Below are positions 1 to 11,203 of a DNA stretch of 64,000 bases, piece after piece. The stretch is from Euptelea pleiosperma. Its lineage: Eukaryota > Streptophyta > Magnoliopsida > Ranunculales > Eupteleaceae. The DNA is taken from positions 22,693,190 to 22,757,189 of the forward strand of contig CM068553.1 in NCBI GenBank assembly GCA_035048495.1. Reading direction: 5' to 3'. Under the pieces are notes generated by a model that ran no database searches, had not been told where the DNA came from, and was given only the letters and a program-made list of their open reading frames with translations. How positions within the stretch are numbered: position 1 is the first letter of the stretch; every line of letters starts with the position of its first letter. Made by a program: the position numbers and the translations under genes.

Positions 1-379
1 GTTATAATGCTTTTTATGTTTAAATTTCTAAATAAAGACGGTTCCACATGTTATTTAGAGAGTTAAAAAGTAGATGCCAACAATTATTTTCTTTCTATTC
101 TAATTATTAAACAATTTCCTAAAATAACAATAAATATATCTATTCTACTTATTAAGGGACGAAAGGGCTTATTGCGTGCCTCACGCTAAACCCAATGTCT
201 CACAAATGTCCTTACTTTTTTGCTTCTTTTCTTTTATTTTTTCATTTTATTTACTTGACATGAGCTTTTCGGTCTTTTTGGTACCAAAGAACACGTCACC
301 GTGCCAGCACACGTCACTCTGCCAGGATACGTCACCCTGCAGCTCATTCAATGTTGATGATGATGGAATCACAATTTGA
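1..379. other. A/T-rich intergenic DNA, no gene seen
   Basis: The stretch is A/T-rich and has no recognisable coding sequence. A short run at 296-340 repeats the word ACGTCAC three times (cacgtcaccgtgcc, cacgtcactctgcc, tacgtcaccctgc), a small degenerate tandem repeat with an 18-20 base period. The one short ORF overlapping it has no family features. Confidence 0.5.
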
Positions 380-625
380 GACATGTGTCACCTAGCTTAC
401 CAGAGGCTACTGACCGTATGGATCATCCCTAGATGGACTCATGTAACAAAAATAAACCTGATTTGTGATTGCTAACCTTTTGATCATAATGATCAAAATC
501 CACAGTTAAAATTAAATTAATAAAATGACTCGGTTATAAATTACTGATCATGATGAATTTTGATAGGATGGGCAAAACATCCATACGGTCAGAGATCTCT
601 AAGATTGTGCCACGTGGCTCATACC
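380..625. mobile_element. Fold-back MITE-like element
   Basis: A perfect 14-base inverted repeat, CTGACCGTATGGAT at 410-423 and ATCCATACGGTCAG at 579-592, encloses about 155 bases of A/T-rich DNA. Similarity continues imperfectly outward: GTGTCACCTAG on the left faces CCACGTGGC on the right. Related pieces lie at about 640-760, 845-945, 8098-8170 and 39657-39905. No ORF is inside. Terminal inverted repeats without coding capacity suggest a MITE; I could not fix the target duplication, so the superfamily is open. Confidence 0.55.
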
Positions 626-1758
626 CATCATTAATGGTGTCAAAACTCATTGCAAATCAGGATGAATTTTGTAGGTAGGTTCACCTGTTCACCTAGATAG
701 GCAAAATAACATCTATACAGTCAGTCGCAAGTGCATGGCAGTGTCATTGGCTAAAACTGCACCTCAAACTGCGTGCTAAATAGTAATGCTAAAAATCTAC
801 GGATGAAAACAAACCATGAATAAGACTTTAATCCAATGGATAGAAATTGCTAACCAGGATGAATTTTCATAGGTACCTCCACCTACAGATGGGAAAAACA
901 TCTATACAGTCAGTGGTCTCTAAATGTGTGCCATGTGTAAGGTGTTTCCATGCATGCGGTTCACGTGCATCGCACCTAGGGTTCCCCTAGTAGTATTAAA
1001 TTGCCAAATTTTCATTAATTATTACGAAGACAATAGTATATAGTATTATGTTTTCACCTAAAAAAATGTAAATTTTGTATACAAATAATGGCTGTCATAA
1101 AATAAAGCTTTTTCGCCTTTTCTTTAAACACAATTCTCTCTCTCTCTCTTTGATAGGCAGCCATGAGTTCTCATTGTAGCTTTTTCTTTATTTATTTTTC
1201 TTCTTTTGGGATGGGCATGGTCCCCATTAATACAAACTGATAAACCTGGTTTGAGTGGATTGGACCAAGGGTTTGGTTTGGCTTCTAGGAAGGACGAAAG
1301 GAAGTCTCTCTCTCTCTCTATTTATTGAACCTGTGGCCTGTGGGGCTAACACCATGTGCATTTCGCTTTCATACTCATGTTCATTTGTCTTTGATTTGAC
1401 CCACCACCAACCAATATATCCTCTCCTTATGCTTTCACCACTATTAACTGTTCTACACCTTTAAAAGTTCACCATGCACAAGCACAAAAAAAACACCCTG
1501 ACATTTCCAAAAGCAACCTCACCCACCAAAGCCCCTTTCTTCCACATGATTCCAACTTACCAGCTAGCACCTAACTTTTTCTGCGTCCTCTCTCTTCATC
1601 CCAATTACTACCCCCAACTAACATCAAACAATTACACACCAAAGCTTGCCTCCCCCATCTACCCTTCAAGCAGCTACCACATTTTCAGCTAAGCAAAGTG
1701 AGCAAGTGTTCTCAAATCAGCTAACACACACTTGAAACACAATCAAGAATCACAATTT
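626..1758. other. Non-coding DNA with degenerate MITE pieces
   Basis: The first third contains two further degraded copies of the fold-back unit; both include AGGATGAATTTT followed by an ACATCTATACAGTCAG-like end. From about 1130 on there are CT-rich tracts and short ORFs without recognisable features. No gene could be supported here. Confidence 0.5.
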
Positions 1759-1764
1759 TTTATT
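1759..1764 (-). terminator. Poly(A) signal of the AGP gene
   Basis: TTTATT on the plus strand reads AATAAA on the minus strand, about 170 bases downstream of the AGP stop codon, in an A/T-rich setting. It is the only canonical hexamer I noticed close behind the gene. The assignment rests on position and motif only. Confidence 0.55.
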
Positions 1765-1933
1765 CATCTAAGTCAAAATGGTACAAAAGAGAAGTAGTGT
1801 CTGATAAATCTCCAATCATCCTCATCCCCCACCCAAGTGAAGTTTCCTAAAGTCACCAAGAAAAAGGAAAATAAAAAGAATACGCAGATAATTACCTTAA
1901 AATCTACATCCCAAATCAACGATCATCATTGGT

Positions 1934-2473
1934 CTAAACAAGAAGTGCAACTCCTCCGAACAGTGCTAGCAAGGCCATGTTACCTCCATGTACAAATGCA
2001 CCCGAGTCTCCTGCAGGAGTCTCCGGTGATGGTGCAGGTGAGGTTGGAGCTGGTGCAGGTGAGATTGGAGCTGGTGCAGTGGGTGAAGGAGGCAATACCG
2101 CAGTAGGACCCGGAGCAGGTGCAGTAGGAGAGGGAGGTGATGCTTCACTAGGAGACGGAGCGGATGGAGGAGGAGAAGGTGGTGGGCTCATGGAGGGTCC
2201 CGGCGATGATGATGGGGGTGGTGGCGATGAAACGGGTGACGGAGTGGGAGGTGAGGTCATGGGAGTAGGTGGAGGAGTCGTGACAGTAGTGGGCGGCATT
2301 GCAAGGGTTGTGGGTGGAGTTGCGGAGCCTGTGGGCGGCATTGCCATGGTCGTGGGTGGAGTTGCGGAGGCTGTAGGCGCAGATGTAGGTGCTTGAGCAA
2401 TGCACGTAGCCACTAGAGCGAGCAAGATGGTAAGAGCAAGCATGGCACTACGTGTGTAGGCCATGACTCTCAA
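1934..2473 (-). CDS. Classical arabinogalactan protein, GPI-anchored (AGP)
   Basis: A 179-residue precursor of a cell-surface proteoglycan. Residues about 1-26 form a secretion signal (hydrophobic MLALTILLALVATCIAQA, likely cut after AQA). The mature part, about 27-158, is Pro/Ala/Ser/Thr-rich with many AP, SP and TP dipeptides, the context in which prolines are hydroxylated and carry arabinogalactan. One SPPPP block gives a slight extensin flavour. Near residue 160 GDSGA marks a GPI attachment region, followed by a hydrophobic tail ending ALFGGVALLV, as expected for a GPI signal. There is no intron. Translation could also start at Met4 (MAYTRS), which leaves the signal peptide intact. A TATA box lies 85 bases upstream and a poly(A) signal about 170 bases downstream. 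Such proteins act at the plasma membrane and wall; the exact role cannot be read from sequence. It is the only intact non-transposon gene in the window. The long ORF on the opposite strand is its shadow. Confidence 0.9.
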   Translation of the reverse strand: MRVMAYTRSAMLALTILLALVATCIAQAPTSAPTASATPPTTMAMPPTGSATPPTTLAMPPTTVTTPPPTPMTSPPTPSPVSSPPPPSSSPGPSMSPPPSPPPSAPSPSEASPPSPTAPAPGPTAVLPPSPTAPAPISPAPAPTSPAPSPETPAGDSGAFVHGGNMALLALFGGVALLV

Positions 2474-2557
2474 TGTGTACGATAATTTGAGAGAATGAGA
2501 GAGGGGAATTGAAGGGATGTTTGTGTGGCGGGGGGATGTGAATGAGTACCGAGGGAA

Positions 2558-2567
2558 TAATATATAG
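2558..2567 (-). promoter_or_regulatory. TATA box of the AGP gene
   Basis: The minus strand reads CTATATATTA here, 85 bases upstream of the first AGP start codon, a normal distance for a plant TATA box with a short leader. Between the two lie GA-rich bases (CT-rich in the sense direction), typical of plant leaders. Confidence 0.7.
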
Positions 2568-3604
2568 AGTGAAGGGGAGGGGGTGCTTGAAGAAATGAAT
2601 TAGAGCTAGCTAACTAATTAGGAGGAAGGGGTTAGCTAGGCTAAGCCGCTAAGGTTGTGGTGGTGATTGGCGGTCCTCTCGTGCTGTACGCGTTTCGTAG
2701 TTTGTAATAAAAGCTTAGATGTGGTACATGATGGACCTATGCTCCATCATTATTCTTAATGGACCCCAGTCCCTATATCATGTACATGGGATGAATGGTC
2801 ATTAATCTTAACCGTTTATTAGATCAGCGGTGTAGTCCTCAAACAGGACGACCTCCAGGATTTGAATTGAGGCTTCCTATGGATAGATATAAACATGTAG
2901 GATGACATCATATGTCATAGCTAGCCCCTATAGATATGACATTGTCACTGACAAATCTAAGGGATGGCATTAATTGGTAATTGGTTATTCGTCAGCACGG
3001 GATTAGCTTACAATGTGTTTGGAAGCCCTCCCATATGAGTATTTTAGGTAGAACCGACAAGGAATTCCATTAATAACTAGCCGTTTTGATCCTATTCCAT
3101 TAATAACTAGCCGTTTTGATCCGTTTTGATCCTTTGGTACAACTCGATGAATTTAGTAGATCCTTTTAGGAGGCCCTAACGACTATAGACCAAACCTATC
3201 CAATTTTACAGTGCGATGGTTGACTGTTCACGGATGTACCTAAATATGGCCACCATCTGGGTCGTCAACGTGTACCTCGGGGCACGCCATTTGTAAGATT
3301 TCTTTCTCAGGCCTAGCAACTAAGTTAGCCCATATCGCTTTAACCTATGATTACTTAATTTGCTAACTTAACCATGATCCTTCGCTGAGAGTTTGATGTG
3401 TGGTGACAGGGGAGAGCTGAGCTACCGAAAATGATTTATCTTGGGTAGAGGAGCTCTCTCTAGGAAAACAATATCACACCACATTTGGGATGTGAAGTGA
3501 CTTACCTACTTGGGATCATGAAGATAACGAGAGGTAATCATTATCTTTTGACATAGGACGGTGCCGTGCCCCAGACGGCTCTCGATGAAATTTCCTTGGT
3601 GCTA
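2568..3604. other. Intergenic DNA upstream of the AGP gene
   Basis: This is the AGP 5' flank followed by unrecognised DNA. At 3064-3123 a 30-base unit starting ATTCCATTAATAACTAG is duplicated head to tail, with a third partial copy (CCGTTTTGATCC). I see no gene and no element boundary. Confidence 0.5.
3064..3132. repeat. 30-bp tandem duplication
   Basis: Units at 3064-3093 and 3094-3123 are practically identical and are followed by a partial third copy of the unit's end. A local replication-slippage product; no function is implied. Confidence 0.75.
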
Positions 3605-4137
3605 ATACAAAAAGACTTATAGGGGAGGGGGGCTGAATAGGTCTATTTTAAAATTATGCTAAGTTGATTACTAATATGCAAGAATTAACTTGAACAAATG
3701 TAGAACAACAATAAACTTAAGCAATATAGAGATAGAGACAATCAATCTACAACACGGAAATATATAATGGTTCAGTGTCACAATACCTACGTCTACTCTT
3801 AAAAGCAACAACGAGCTAATACCTTTTTAATTCAATCATATAAGACACCTTACAATGATAGAATAGGGTAAATGATTCAAGTTCGATAGTAATTGAGACT
3901 AATGCAGAGTCTAGTCGCAACTAAACTCCCATAAGATATCACCTTTTTAATTCACTCACTTAAACACACCTTAAAATGAATGAATATGGCAAATGACCCA
4001 AGCTCGATCGCAATTGAGATACACACAAATTCTAGTTGCAACTAAACTCCAACGAGTCAAGAACATTCTTGACTCATGCAAAGTAAAGGATGATAATAGA
4101 ATTTCAACCAAGGAATCAGTGTAGAAAGGTTCGTAAC
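3605..4137. mobile_element. Probable old copia-type LTR remnant
   Basis: The words CTTATAGGGGAGGGGGGCTG and GAATAGG near 3618-3645 resemble the CCTAGAAGGGGGGTTGATTAGG stretch near the start of the copia LTRs at 5740 and 47293, which is common in long-LTR copia elements. Further on, ACCTTTTTAATTCAATCATA and ACCTTTTTAATTCACTCACT show an internal duplication at about 3820 and 3940. No boundaries were found. Confidence 0.35.
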
Positions 4138-5091
4138 TGTCACGCCCTGAATCCGGGCAACCAAATCGAACCCGAATGCCTATGGATCAACTAGTTTATC
4201 CAAGATCCAGGATGTGATATAAATAAAATACTCCAAAAAAATAAAAAATACCAAGAATCACTGTTGTGATTGATGAGGAACAGTTCAACTCCAATAATCA
4301 AAATAATGGGGAAGCGTAAACAAGTTATTACGGTGAAATAACACCGTTAAAATCAAAGTCAAACATTTAATTTTTGTCAAAACCACTAATTAGGGTCTTC
4401 AGCTCTAATAGTCAAAATAATGGGGAAGCGTAAACAAGTTATTACAGTGAAATAACACCAGTCAAAATAAAAGTTAAATTTTTAATTTTTGTCAAAATAA
4501 CTAATTATGGTCCCTATAATTACCTAGAATTTATATCAAACATCTTTTTTGAAAGCACTTAAGCCAAAACACTCGTTTAAGATAGTTTTGAAATTTAATT
4601 TTCGCTGTTCAAAGAAAAACGGTCAACTTTTGGTCAAAATTCAAAGTATGTTAAAAAATTATTTTCTTCATGAGTTTTATTTAAAAAATTATAAGAAACA
4701 ACTTTAACAAAGAAACTTCGGCCAAAAATTATGTTTTATAATTCTTTTAGTAGTTTTACAATTATTCATAGTTCTCTAAAGTGACCAGCAAAACTCAGTC
4801 GATTGATTTTATTCTGACTTAGTCGCATGATTCGGGTCAATTCGAAATAAAATCTAGCAAGTGATATATGCATTTCATAGTGCTTGAAATTTATAATTTT
4901 TTATCAAATAATATTGTATAGGTTGTGTTTCACAAATGGAAGCAAAAATCAAAATAAGGATTAACAGAGAGAGAAGATTCAGGAGAAAACTGAAAATGAG
5001 AGAAGAAGAGGATCATATGAATGCAAAGTCGAATCAAAATTAGTGTAGATACATAAAATGGTAAATTTGATCTCGAAAAGGCCGATGGCAT
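4138..5091. repeat. LTR-like flank with a ~117-bp tandem repeat
   Basis: It opens with TGTCACGCCCTGAATCCGGG, a start often seen in plant Ty3/gypsy LTRs, but no matching end was located. Within it, about 4285-4392 and 4402-4510 are diverged tandem copies; both contain AATAATGGGGAAGCGTAAAC then AAGTTATTAC and a TTTTTGTCAAAA end. A small minus-strand ORF near 4930-5169 shows no family features and overlaps the Tat LTR. Confidence 0.4.
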
Positions 5092-5260
5092 TGCTGAGTA
5101 ATCTGACTTCCAAGTTGATTGATCCGATTCCACCTGAAAAATGAACTCCATTGGCAGTAAATCCACCATAGAGCCTCCGATGCTTAAGTTAGTATTTTTT
5201 GTAAGAACTTTAATCTAGTTCCCTATTCAAGATTGCTTACCTTCTTCCTTACTGAAGCTT

Positions 5261-5270
5261 TCTATTTATA
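5261..5270 (-). promoter_or_regulatory. TATA box of the Tat LTR
   Basis: The minus strand reads TATAAATAGA, upstream of the R/U5 word at 5174-5188. Position and sequence fit an LTR core promoter. Confidence 0.5.
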
Positions 5271-5587
5271 GGATATGTAACCGCTTACGTATCTAAGAGC
5301 ACGATGGAGGCCGTACTAATCAAATCAACAATCTTTATTTTATGCATGATCTGTCGTAGATCGTATTTCATTTTAAAAGTACAACAGGTGGCTGCTTTCC
5401 ATTTGTTGTCCAAACCTGTTTCTTATTGATCTTGGTTTTACCCATCTGGCCGACTAACTGTGTTGCTGAGATTCACCTATCTGACTCGTTCTCATTGTAA
5501 CATTTGGCTTCTGTCCCAGTTATGCCAATTCTTGGTAAGTCAGACTGATCTTTGTCATCCCGATTCGGTCTGCCCATCATTGTCACA

Positions 5588-5739
5588 AATAGGCCAAGTC
5601 TCCATTAGAACTAGTCGGCCAAGCCTCCATTAGAACAAGTCGGCCAAAGCTCCATGACAACTAGTCGGCCAAATCTCCATTAGTACAAGTCAGCCAAACC
5701 TTCATCAGAACAGTCAGCCAAACCTTTATTAGCACAAGT
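5588..5739. repeat. Minisatellite in the Tat LTR, ~30-bp unit
   Basis: About five to six degenerate units of the type AGTCGGCCAAATCTCCATTA plus GNACA run up to the copia insertion. The array resumes right after it at 51606-51670 (CAGTCGGCCAAATCTTTATT). The copia element therefore landed inside the array and split it. Confidence 0.7.
5735..5739. repeat. Target duplication of the copia element, left copy
   Basis: CAAGT directly before the left LTR matches CAAGT directly after the right LTR (51606-51610). Five bases is the normal duplication length for Ty1/copia. Confidence 0.85.
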
Positions 5740-6485
5740 TGAAATTTCATCGGTCCGTTCTCTTTAACTCAATATACCTAGAAGGGGGGTTGATTAGGTA
5801 TTTAAAATTATTTATACCTACACAGTTTTACTGAACGATGGTAAGGGAATAAAATCGCATGTCTTAGTTGTTTGATAAAAGATTATTACAACCGACTTAA
5901 ATCGAATATACCTCCGTGATATATTTTCTTTTCGTCGTTTGATCTAATCAGAATAGATTGCGGAATACAAACAAAAAATCACACAAGACAAGAGATTTTT
6001 ACGTGGAAACCTTAGCCAAGGAAAAACCACGAGACCACGTCCAAACGGAAAGTATCACTAACTGAAAAGTTAAACGAAACAAAGGTTACCTACGCAGCAC
6101 CGTTGCAAATATAACTTCCAACCTTAGCCAAGGCCTACTGTCAATGCGTCCACGTCCTCTGAATCAATGCTACGAATCCATGCGCGCCCTTCCAATCAAG
6201 AAGCCTTGTCCACTTTTTCAGTTTGTACACCCCAAACTTACCGTCGATCGGCTCCTCCGATCTTAATTCTCAACACTCCCGCCTTTGTAGAAGGTGAAGG
6301 ATTCAGTACACCCTGAACCCTAAGTTGCTCAAATGGTGTTGAGTCACACTGGTACACTCAGGCTACTAGGTCGAATATAGAAGTGGAAGACCTAAGCTGA
6401 GGAAAGGATCAAGCTCTTGGCTTTGATTAAGAAGAGAACAAGCTCACAAGATGTGAATGAAAAACAAGCTTCTTGCTCTTCGAAT
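5740..6485 (-). mobile_element. Copia left LTR, segment 1
   Basis: Colinear with 47293-48023 of the right LTR. It is interrupted after GCTCTTCGAAT by the CACTA insertion; the right LTR reads straight through this point (GCTCTTTGAATGGACACTC). The remaining segments are 40703-41040 and 43757-44308. Confidence 0.85.
6483..6485. repeat. CACTA target duplication, left copy
   Basis: AAT before CACTACC is repeated at 40700-40702 after GGTAGTG. Three bases is the CACTA hallmark. Confidence 0.85.
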
Positions 6486-6840
6486 CACTACCAAAAAAAT
6501 GATTTTTCCCGGCGGTTTAAAACCGCAGGCAAAGGCTTCTCTGGCGGTTATAAACCGCCGCACAAACCGCCGTAAATTTGTCGATGGCATAGATAAAAGA
6601 CCAAGGCCGGCAGTTTTAAAACCGTCGGAATATGTCTAACACCGACAATTATGAACTGCCGTCATATTATATTTGCTGGCGATCTATAACCGCCGACTAT
6701 AGTCTTTCCCCGGCGGTTTTTAAACCGCCGACGTTCCCATTTTATTTAAACCGTCAGCAAATTTACGACGGTTTGTGCGGTAGATTATAGCCGCCGGTGA
6801 AGTGTAACACCGGTAGTTTTTAACCGCCGGTGAATCTAAT
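6486..6840. repeat. CACTA left terminal and subterminal repeats
   Basis: After the 17-base terminal repeat come at least ten variants of a palindromic unit, such as GGCGGTTTAAAACCGC, GGCGGTTATAAACCGCCG and GGCGGTTTTTAAACCGCCG. In CACTA elements such subterminal arrays bind the element's DNA-binding protein; that role is inferred from the family. Confidence 0.8.
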
Positions 6841-7108
6841 TTAAATTAAAAAAAAACAATATTTTTTTTAAAGTGGTCATTTTATCTAACCTGATAAAAC
6901 AAACAAAAAACTGATACAATTGATAAATAACAAACAAATATCCCATTTGACTTCTATGACAACTTAAATCATCTGCCCGTTATTGCAATTATAAGTCTCA
7001 AATAGATCAAAGAAAAAGTATATATATAGCATAATAGATTAAAAGGAAAAGAAGTTGAAGCCTAATATTATGGTGTGCACAAAATAAGTATTTTGTTTTC
7101 TGATAAGT

Positions 7109-7290
7109 TTAACAAGAAGCATATTCTATACTTAAAGCCTTACAGATGCCATTGATTCGACAGAAAAGAGGCACTTTAACTTGTGAAAGATCTGGATCAT
7201 GTACTAAATCATGGTCCTTAGAAAGAATCTCCAAAATTGCTGGAATTTGTTTGTTGTAGCTATCAACTAGAAACTTATCCTGATTGCAAC
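7109..7290 (-). pseudogene. Unidentified captured exon
   Basis: On the minus strand a 3' splice-like TTTTCTTTTCCAG precedes an open stretch (NQDKFLVDSYNKQ then IPAILEILSKDHDLVHDPDL) that ends in a stop. Its composition looks like a real helical protein, but I do not recognise the family. It lies in the same part of the CACTA as other captured exons. Confidence 0.35.
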
Positions 7291-7670
7291 CTGGAAAAGA
7301 AAACACATACAAATTAGTATTTTTAAAACAGTAGCAATCTAATTTTGACCAAATATCCAAAGAAAGTAATTAAGAGAAACAATTAGATGGTCAGTGAGAA
7401 GCTATGCAGGTTAATATCTTATCAAAAGAAGATATTACAGGTAAATATCTTATCAAAAGATGAAGATTGGCAGGTAAATATCTTTTTAAAGCAAAAGATA
7501 TGACCGATTATTGTTATAGTCATAAAAGGACACCAAGAAAGATCCATCTGAACTATCCTTCCATATGTATTGATCCTCTGCCTCTTAAGTATGTAAATGT
7601 CATCCAGACATCTAAATGGTTAAACAACAATACATCTGCAATGGTAGTAGAGATGGTTATAATATTTGAC

Positions 7671-7729
7671 CTGTGATTAGGATGTAGAACAACAGTGTTA
7701 ACAGCTGCACGGCTTTCATATTCCCTTTT
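7671..7729 (-). pseudogene. LST8: Captured exon of LST8 (TOR-complex WD40 protein)
   Basis: The minus strand encodes REYESRAAVNTVVLHPN, which closely fits the conserved segment between two WD repeats of LST8, a beta-propeller subunit of the TOR kinase complex. The open part ends at CACAG followed by GTCAAA, a splice donor at a plausible exon end. Only this one exon is recognisable, so it is a fragment without function of its own. Confidence 0.75.
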
Positions 7730-7918
7730 GACAACATTAGTCATCATGATCTCCACATTGGAGAGATGACAGTGAGAGAAACCTTGGCTTTCTCTGCAAG
7801 ATGCCAAAGAGTCTGAACACGATATGGTAAGAAAATTTAGAAGTTATCACCTAATGGAAATAACTAAAATTTGCAGAGTTTGAAACACTAGTTTCTGTTT
7901 TTATTGTGAAATCCACAG

Positions 7919-7995
7919 ATATGTTGACAGAGCTATCAAGAAGAGAGATAGCAGCAAATATTAAGCCAGATCCAGACGTCGATGTCTACATGAAG
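7919..7995 (+). pseudogene. Captured exon of a PDR-type ABCG transporter
   Basis: Between an acceptor-like ATCCACAG and a donor GTGAAG lies an exon encoding MLTELSRREIAANIKPDPDV then DVYMK. This matches the conserved stretch after the first nucleotide-binding domain of full-size plant ABCG (PDR) transporters. The rest of the roughly 1,400-residue protein is absent. It has the opposite strand to the LST8 fragment 190 bases away, so the two were captured separately or rearranged. Confidence 0.8.
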
Positions 7996-8097
7996 GTGAA
8001 GTCATGTGTTTTTTCTATTTTTCCTTTTGTTGTAGATGGAACTCTCTATATTTTATTTATTTTTGTCTGATATATAGAATTAGACCCAGTTTACGAT

Positions 8098-8170
8098 TGA
8101 AAATATCAAAAGTCAACCTAGGGACTGCCCAAACATCCACACAGTCAACGTCCTCTAATAAGGGGAACTA
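8098..8170. repeat. Partial MITE copy
   Basis: CTAGGGACTGCCCAAACATC then CACACAGTCA resembles the end of the fold-back element at 39657-39905. Only one end was found. Confidence 0.35.
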
Positions 8171-9025
8171 AACTAAAACTGTAGGGGTGCACTAAGTTCA
8201 AATAAAAAGTTAGTTTCAGATTTTTTTATTTTTTTTAGATTCTGCCGCTGGCTGAAACTTAGAAATTTTGATGTCTTGTTAGGGCTCTAATTTTTTTCAA
8301 CTTGTAATTTCTTGTCATTTAATCCAACTTTTGTTTTTTAAAGAAATAATGATGACTGAATCGAGTCTTTTATCTATTGTTTTGTGGCCTTTATGATCGT
8401 AGCTTTATAAGTTTTCATCTTACTTTCTAACCTATGGCTAGTAACTAATGGCCAAGATCAGTTCGGTTACTGCAATGGCTTTAAGGGCTTCAATCTAATA
8501 GAGCACAGCAGGTCCCAGTTTGATAATGTTATTATGTTCATGTGGTTAAATAGCTACAAATAGAGTTTCAGAAGTGCTCTATTAGTTAGGCATTCCTATG
8601 AATCTAATTTCTTAATGTATTGGTTTTTTCTAATTTCTTATGTTGGTTTCAGAAAGTGCTAATTATAAAAGACAGGGCATGTATTGTGTTTAGTCTGGTG
8701 GATCAATTCATGTTTAAGGCCCGTGGGAATGATAGAGGGCTTGCATTCCATCCATTTACATTTACATGCTGCCCGTGTCAACACATCCACACATTTCCAT
8801 TTACATGTTGCCCATGTCAAAATGTATTTGATATGCATACAACATGGGAGTTTTTTGTGTCTTCATTTTTTTAAAATGTGATGCAGAAGAATTGAAGCAA
8901 ATGAAGGAACCATACATTATTCAAATCAGCTACGTCCTCCACTGGACTAGTACTTTCTTTTTTCCATAACTTTGTTGGTGGATTACATAAGGGGCGCTGG
9001 TGCATTTAGAAAACTTTGCTGCTAG

Positions 9026-9121
9026 ATTGGAGATGAGACATTTATAATAGCAGCACTCAAGGCAATGTGCCATCCCAAATCAGTTGTTCTATCCGGTGCA
9101 CTAGCCTTGATTGTGATGACA
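9026..9121 (+). pseudogene. Captured exon of a GDT1-like (UPF0016) membrane protein
   Basis: Thirty-two codons encode IGDETFIIAAL, then HPKSVVLSGAL and a closing VMT, directly followed by the splice donor GTAAGT. The E-x-G-D-(K/R/E)-T signature and the following helix are diagnostic of the GDT1/TMEM165 family of Golgi and chloroplast cation transporters; this variant fits the plant GDT1-like 3/4 type. One residue of the usual GALSAL stretch is missing. The other exons are not present. Confidence 0.8.
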
Positions 9122-9122
9122 G

Positions 9123-11125
9123 TAAGTTTATCAATCTTCTATGGTCTACATTGGCTTGAAACAATAATTGTTTTTTCTGTTGTTGTTTGAGATTGCAGGA
9201 TTTGAACAATTGACATGGGCAATGAGATGGGCAACATCAATGTATTTGGCCTGTAAGGTATGTTGTTAGAAGATGTTCAACTGTTTATTTAGACTCAAAT
9301 TCACAATCTGAATCTGAATTTGATAATTGCCTCTTTTTTATAATAGAGTTTGCAAGAGTGCAAGTTGCTGCCATACTTTGGCTTTCAGGGTGGATACCAT
9401 TCGGTGGACCAACACACCCAAAAAACATCCTGATCGGTAATTTCCAGCCATAGGATTTGAGCATTTTTTTGTCATGAGTTTGTGTCTTATTTTTTTTTTT
9501 TGTTTTCAGTCGCTGAATTCTTTGCGTGCCTGAGACAACAAGCAATCTTAGTTTTGAAACTGAAACTACTATGCCTCTAAGTCAATTTGGATGCACATTC
9601 CAACATGTGTCGGTAGAGCATGTTCTCTTACCATAGGCTTCAATGACAGAAAAGGGAAATAAAAGAAAGAGCTCAATGAACCTGACTTGTTCCAAGACTC
9701 TAGGAAGCACATAATATTCGTACATATCTAGGTCAACACCCTCTATCTGACTGAGGACCTAGTTAGAAAAAACTCAGTGCCTAGAGAAATAACTTTTACA
9801 AAATAACACTTGAAATATATACTACTTCACTATAATAAATTTGAACCAGTTTCAAATACCTGGTATTAAGGAAACTCACTCGTTTCTTTTTTCTACTTCT
9901 CTTTTTCCCAGCCGGACAGGTCCCTGCATGACGACAAATCATGCCCTCACGATTAATTTTACCTTTATGACATGCAAGTATTGTACCATGCATGCCCAAA
10001 CAAGAGAGCATGTTATCGCTAATTTTTCAACCAACCTAATGCTGCATCCGAACCCAGAGTTTGTTCATTTCTATGAAGTTTTGGAGTAAACTCCACAACA
10101 TCCATGATGGTGTTCCCTGTAGGAAAACAATGACAGATTGTAATATAAGCCCAGAGGAGATAAGGTTCCATCCTAATCGATCAACCATAATACAACATAG
10201 AAATAAACAATAGAGAGAATGACTCAAACAAATGAAACTTCGTGGTTAAAGTATTTCAACAAAAAACAGAGATAAGGGACAAAATTAGTAGAGAGAACTC
10301 CAGGAAATGTTGCCACAGACTCTACTAAACTCACTGAATGTTCCAAATGTCACTCATCTACTAATCCACTTCAATCGAGATAACTTTTTTTATAATAGCA
10401 TAAGTAAACAAACAAATAAAATCAAGACATTTTCTACCCCTTTATAAGTTCCTGTAAATAATCTTAGCCATAGTCCTGATGATAATAGTTCTTGCCCTGC
10501 TTTATAAGTTCGTGAATTATAGTCTTGGTAATCATTATCTACCCCTTCAAGGACAAATAACATCAGATGCTTCACTATTTAGAAGAATAACTTACTACTT
10601 TAAGAACTAGGAATCACACATTTCATGGGTTTGTACCAAATTGAGTAGATAAAATAGTGCAAGAAACAAGCATATATCAAAAATCCTATGGAAACCTAAA
10701 CAATTAATAAAAATTCAAGAACAGAAAGATATCAAAAATCCTATTTATATCGGTTATTTACTGTTTAAAAACAAGAATTTTTACTCTAACTTATGAAGTT
10801 AATGGGTACTACAAATTTTAAAATCAAAACAAGGTTTCCAGCGGTACATATCACATGGAATGCCGATGACAACAACAATAAGATTAAATATGAATGCAAG
10901 TTGTACTTGCACCATGCTGAAAATGCGTAAACAAGGATGGTCTGATCTGGTCATGGTTTTCTAAATTTTATTGTTACAAGATCTTCGTTGCTTTGGCAAA
11001 TGGATTGTGATTGTGTCTGCTACAAATCCCATCGCCTTATATTGAAATAAAACAATAGGGAATACTTGCAAATGGACTAACATGGATTGACCTCCATACA
11101 AGACCCACCTTTGTAAACATGATGT
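9123..11125. other. CACTA interior, nothing recognised
   Basis: A/T-rich DNA with scattered splice-like sites (for example the acceptor TTGAGATTGCAG at 9187-9198 and TCTTTTTCCCAG near 9900) and short open stretches. Exon-sized pieces of further captured genes may be present but I could not assign any. Confidence 0.4.
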
Positions 11126-11203
11126 CCTTGTGGTGGTGAAAGCCAACATCTTGAGAAAATTATAGAGCCCATCCCTAATGATGAGAGTAATGGTGACAAA
11201 AAC
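11126..11203 (-). pseudogene. Captured exon piece of a YSL (oligopeptide-transporter family) gene
   Basis: The minus strand encodes VFVTITLIIRDGLYNFLKML followed by AFTTTR. In yellow-stripe-like metal-chelate transporters a conserved loop and helix read close to LILGDGLYNFLKVL. The match is good over about 20 residues and then fades. The fragment is too short to say which YSL. Confidence 0.55.

Larger units (their letters stand above)
5092..5739 (-). mobile_element. Tat 3' LTR, R/U5-side part
   Basis: On the minus strand this has a TATA box (TATAAATAGA, plus-strand 5261-5270) followed about 75 bases on by CTTAAGCATCGGAGG (5174-5188), a word typical of R/U5 in Tat-type LTRs. The end at 5092 (minus strand ...ACTCAGCA) is my best guess from the expected CA end. 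The rest of the LTR continues on the far side of the copia insertion at 51606-51741, giving an LTR of about 0.8 kb. No partner LTR is in the window, so both ends are provisional. Confidence 0.5.

Noticed and set aside
1977..2396. Gly-rich ORF on the plus strand
   Set aside because: It is the complement of the Pro-rich AGP gene, which has signal peptide, GPI signal, TATA box and poly(A) signal on the minus strand.
4138..4160. Start of a complete gypsy LTR (TGTCACGCCC)
   Set aside because: No matching end, duplication, primer site or second copy was found, so only an LTR-like flank is reported.
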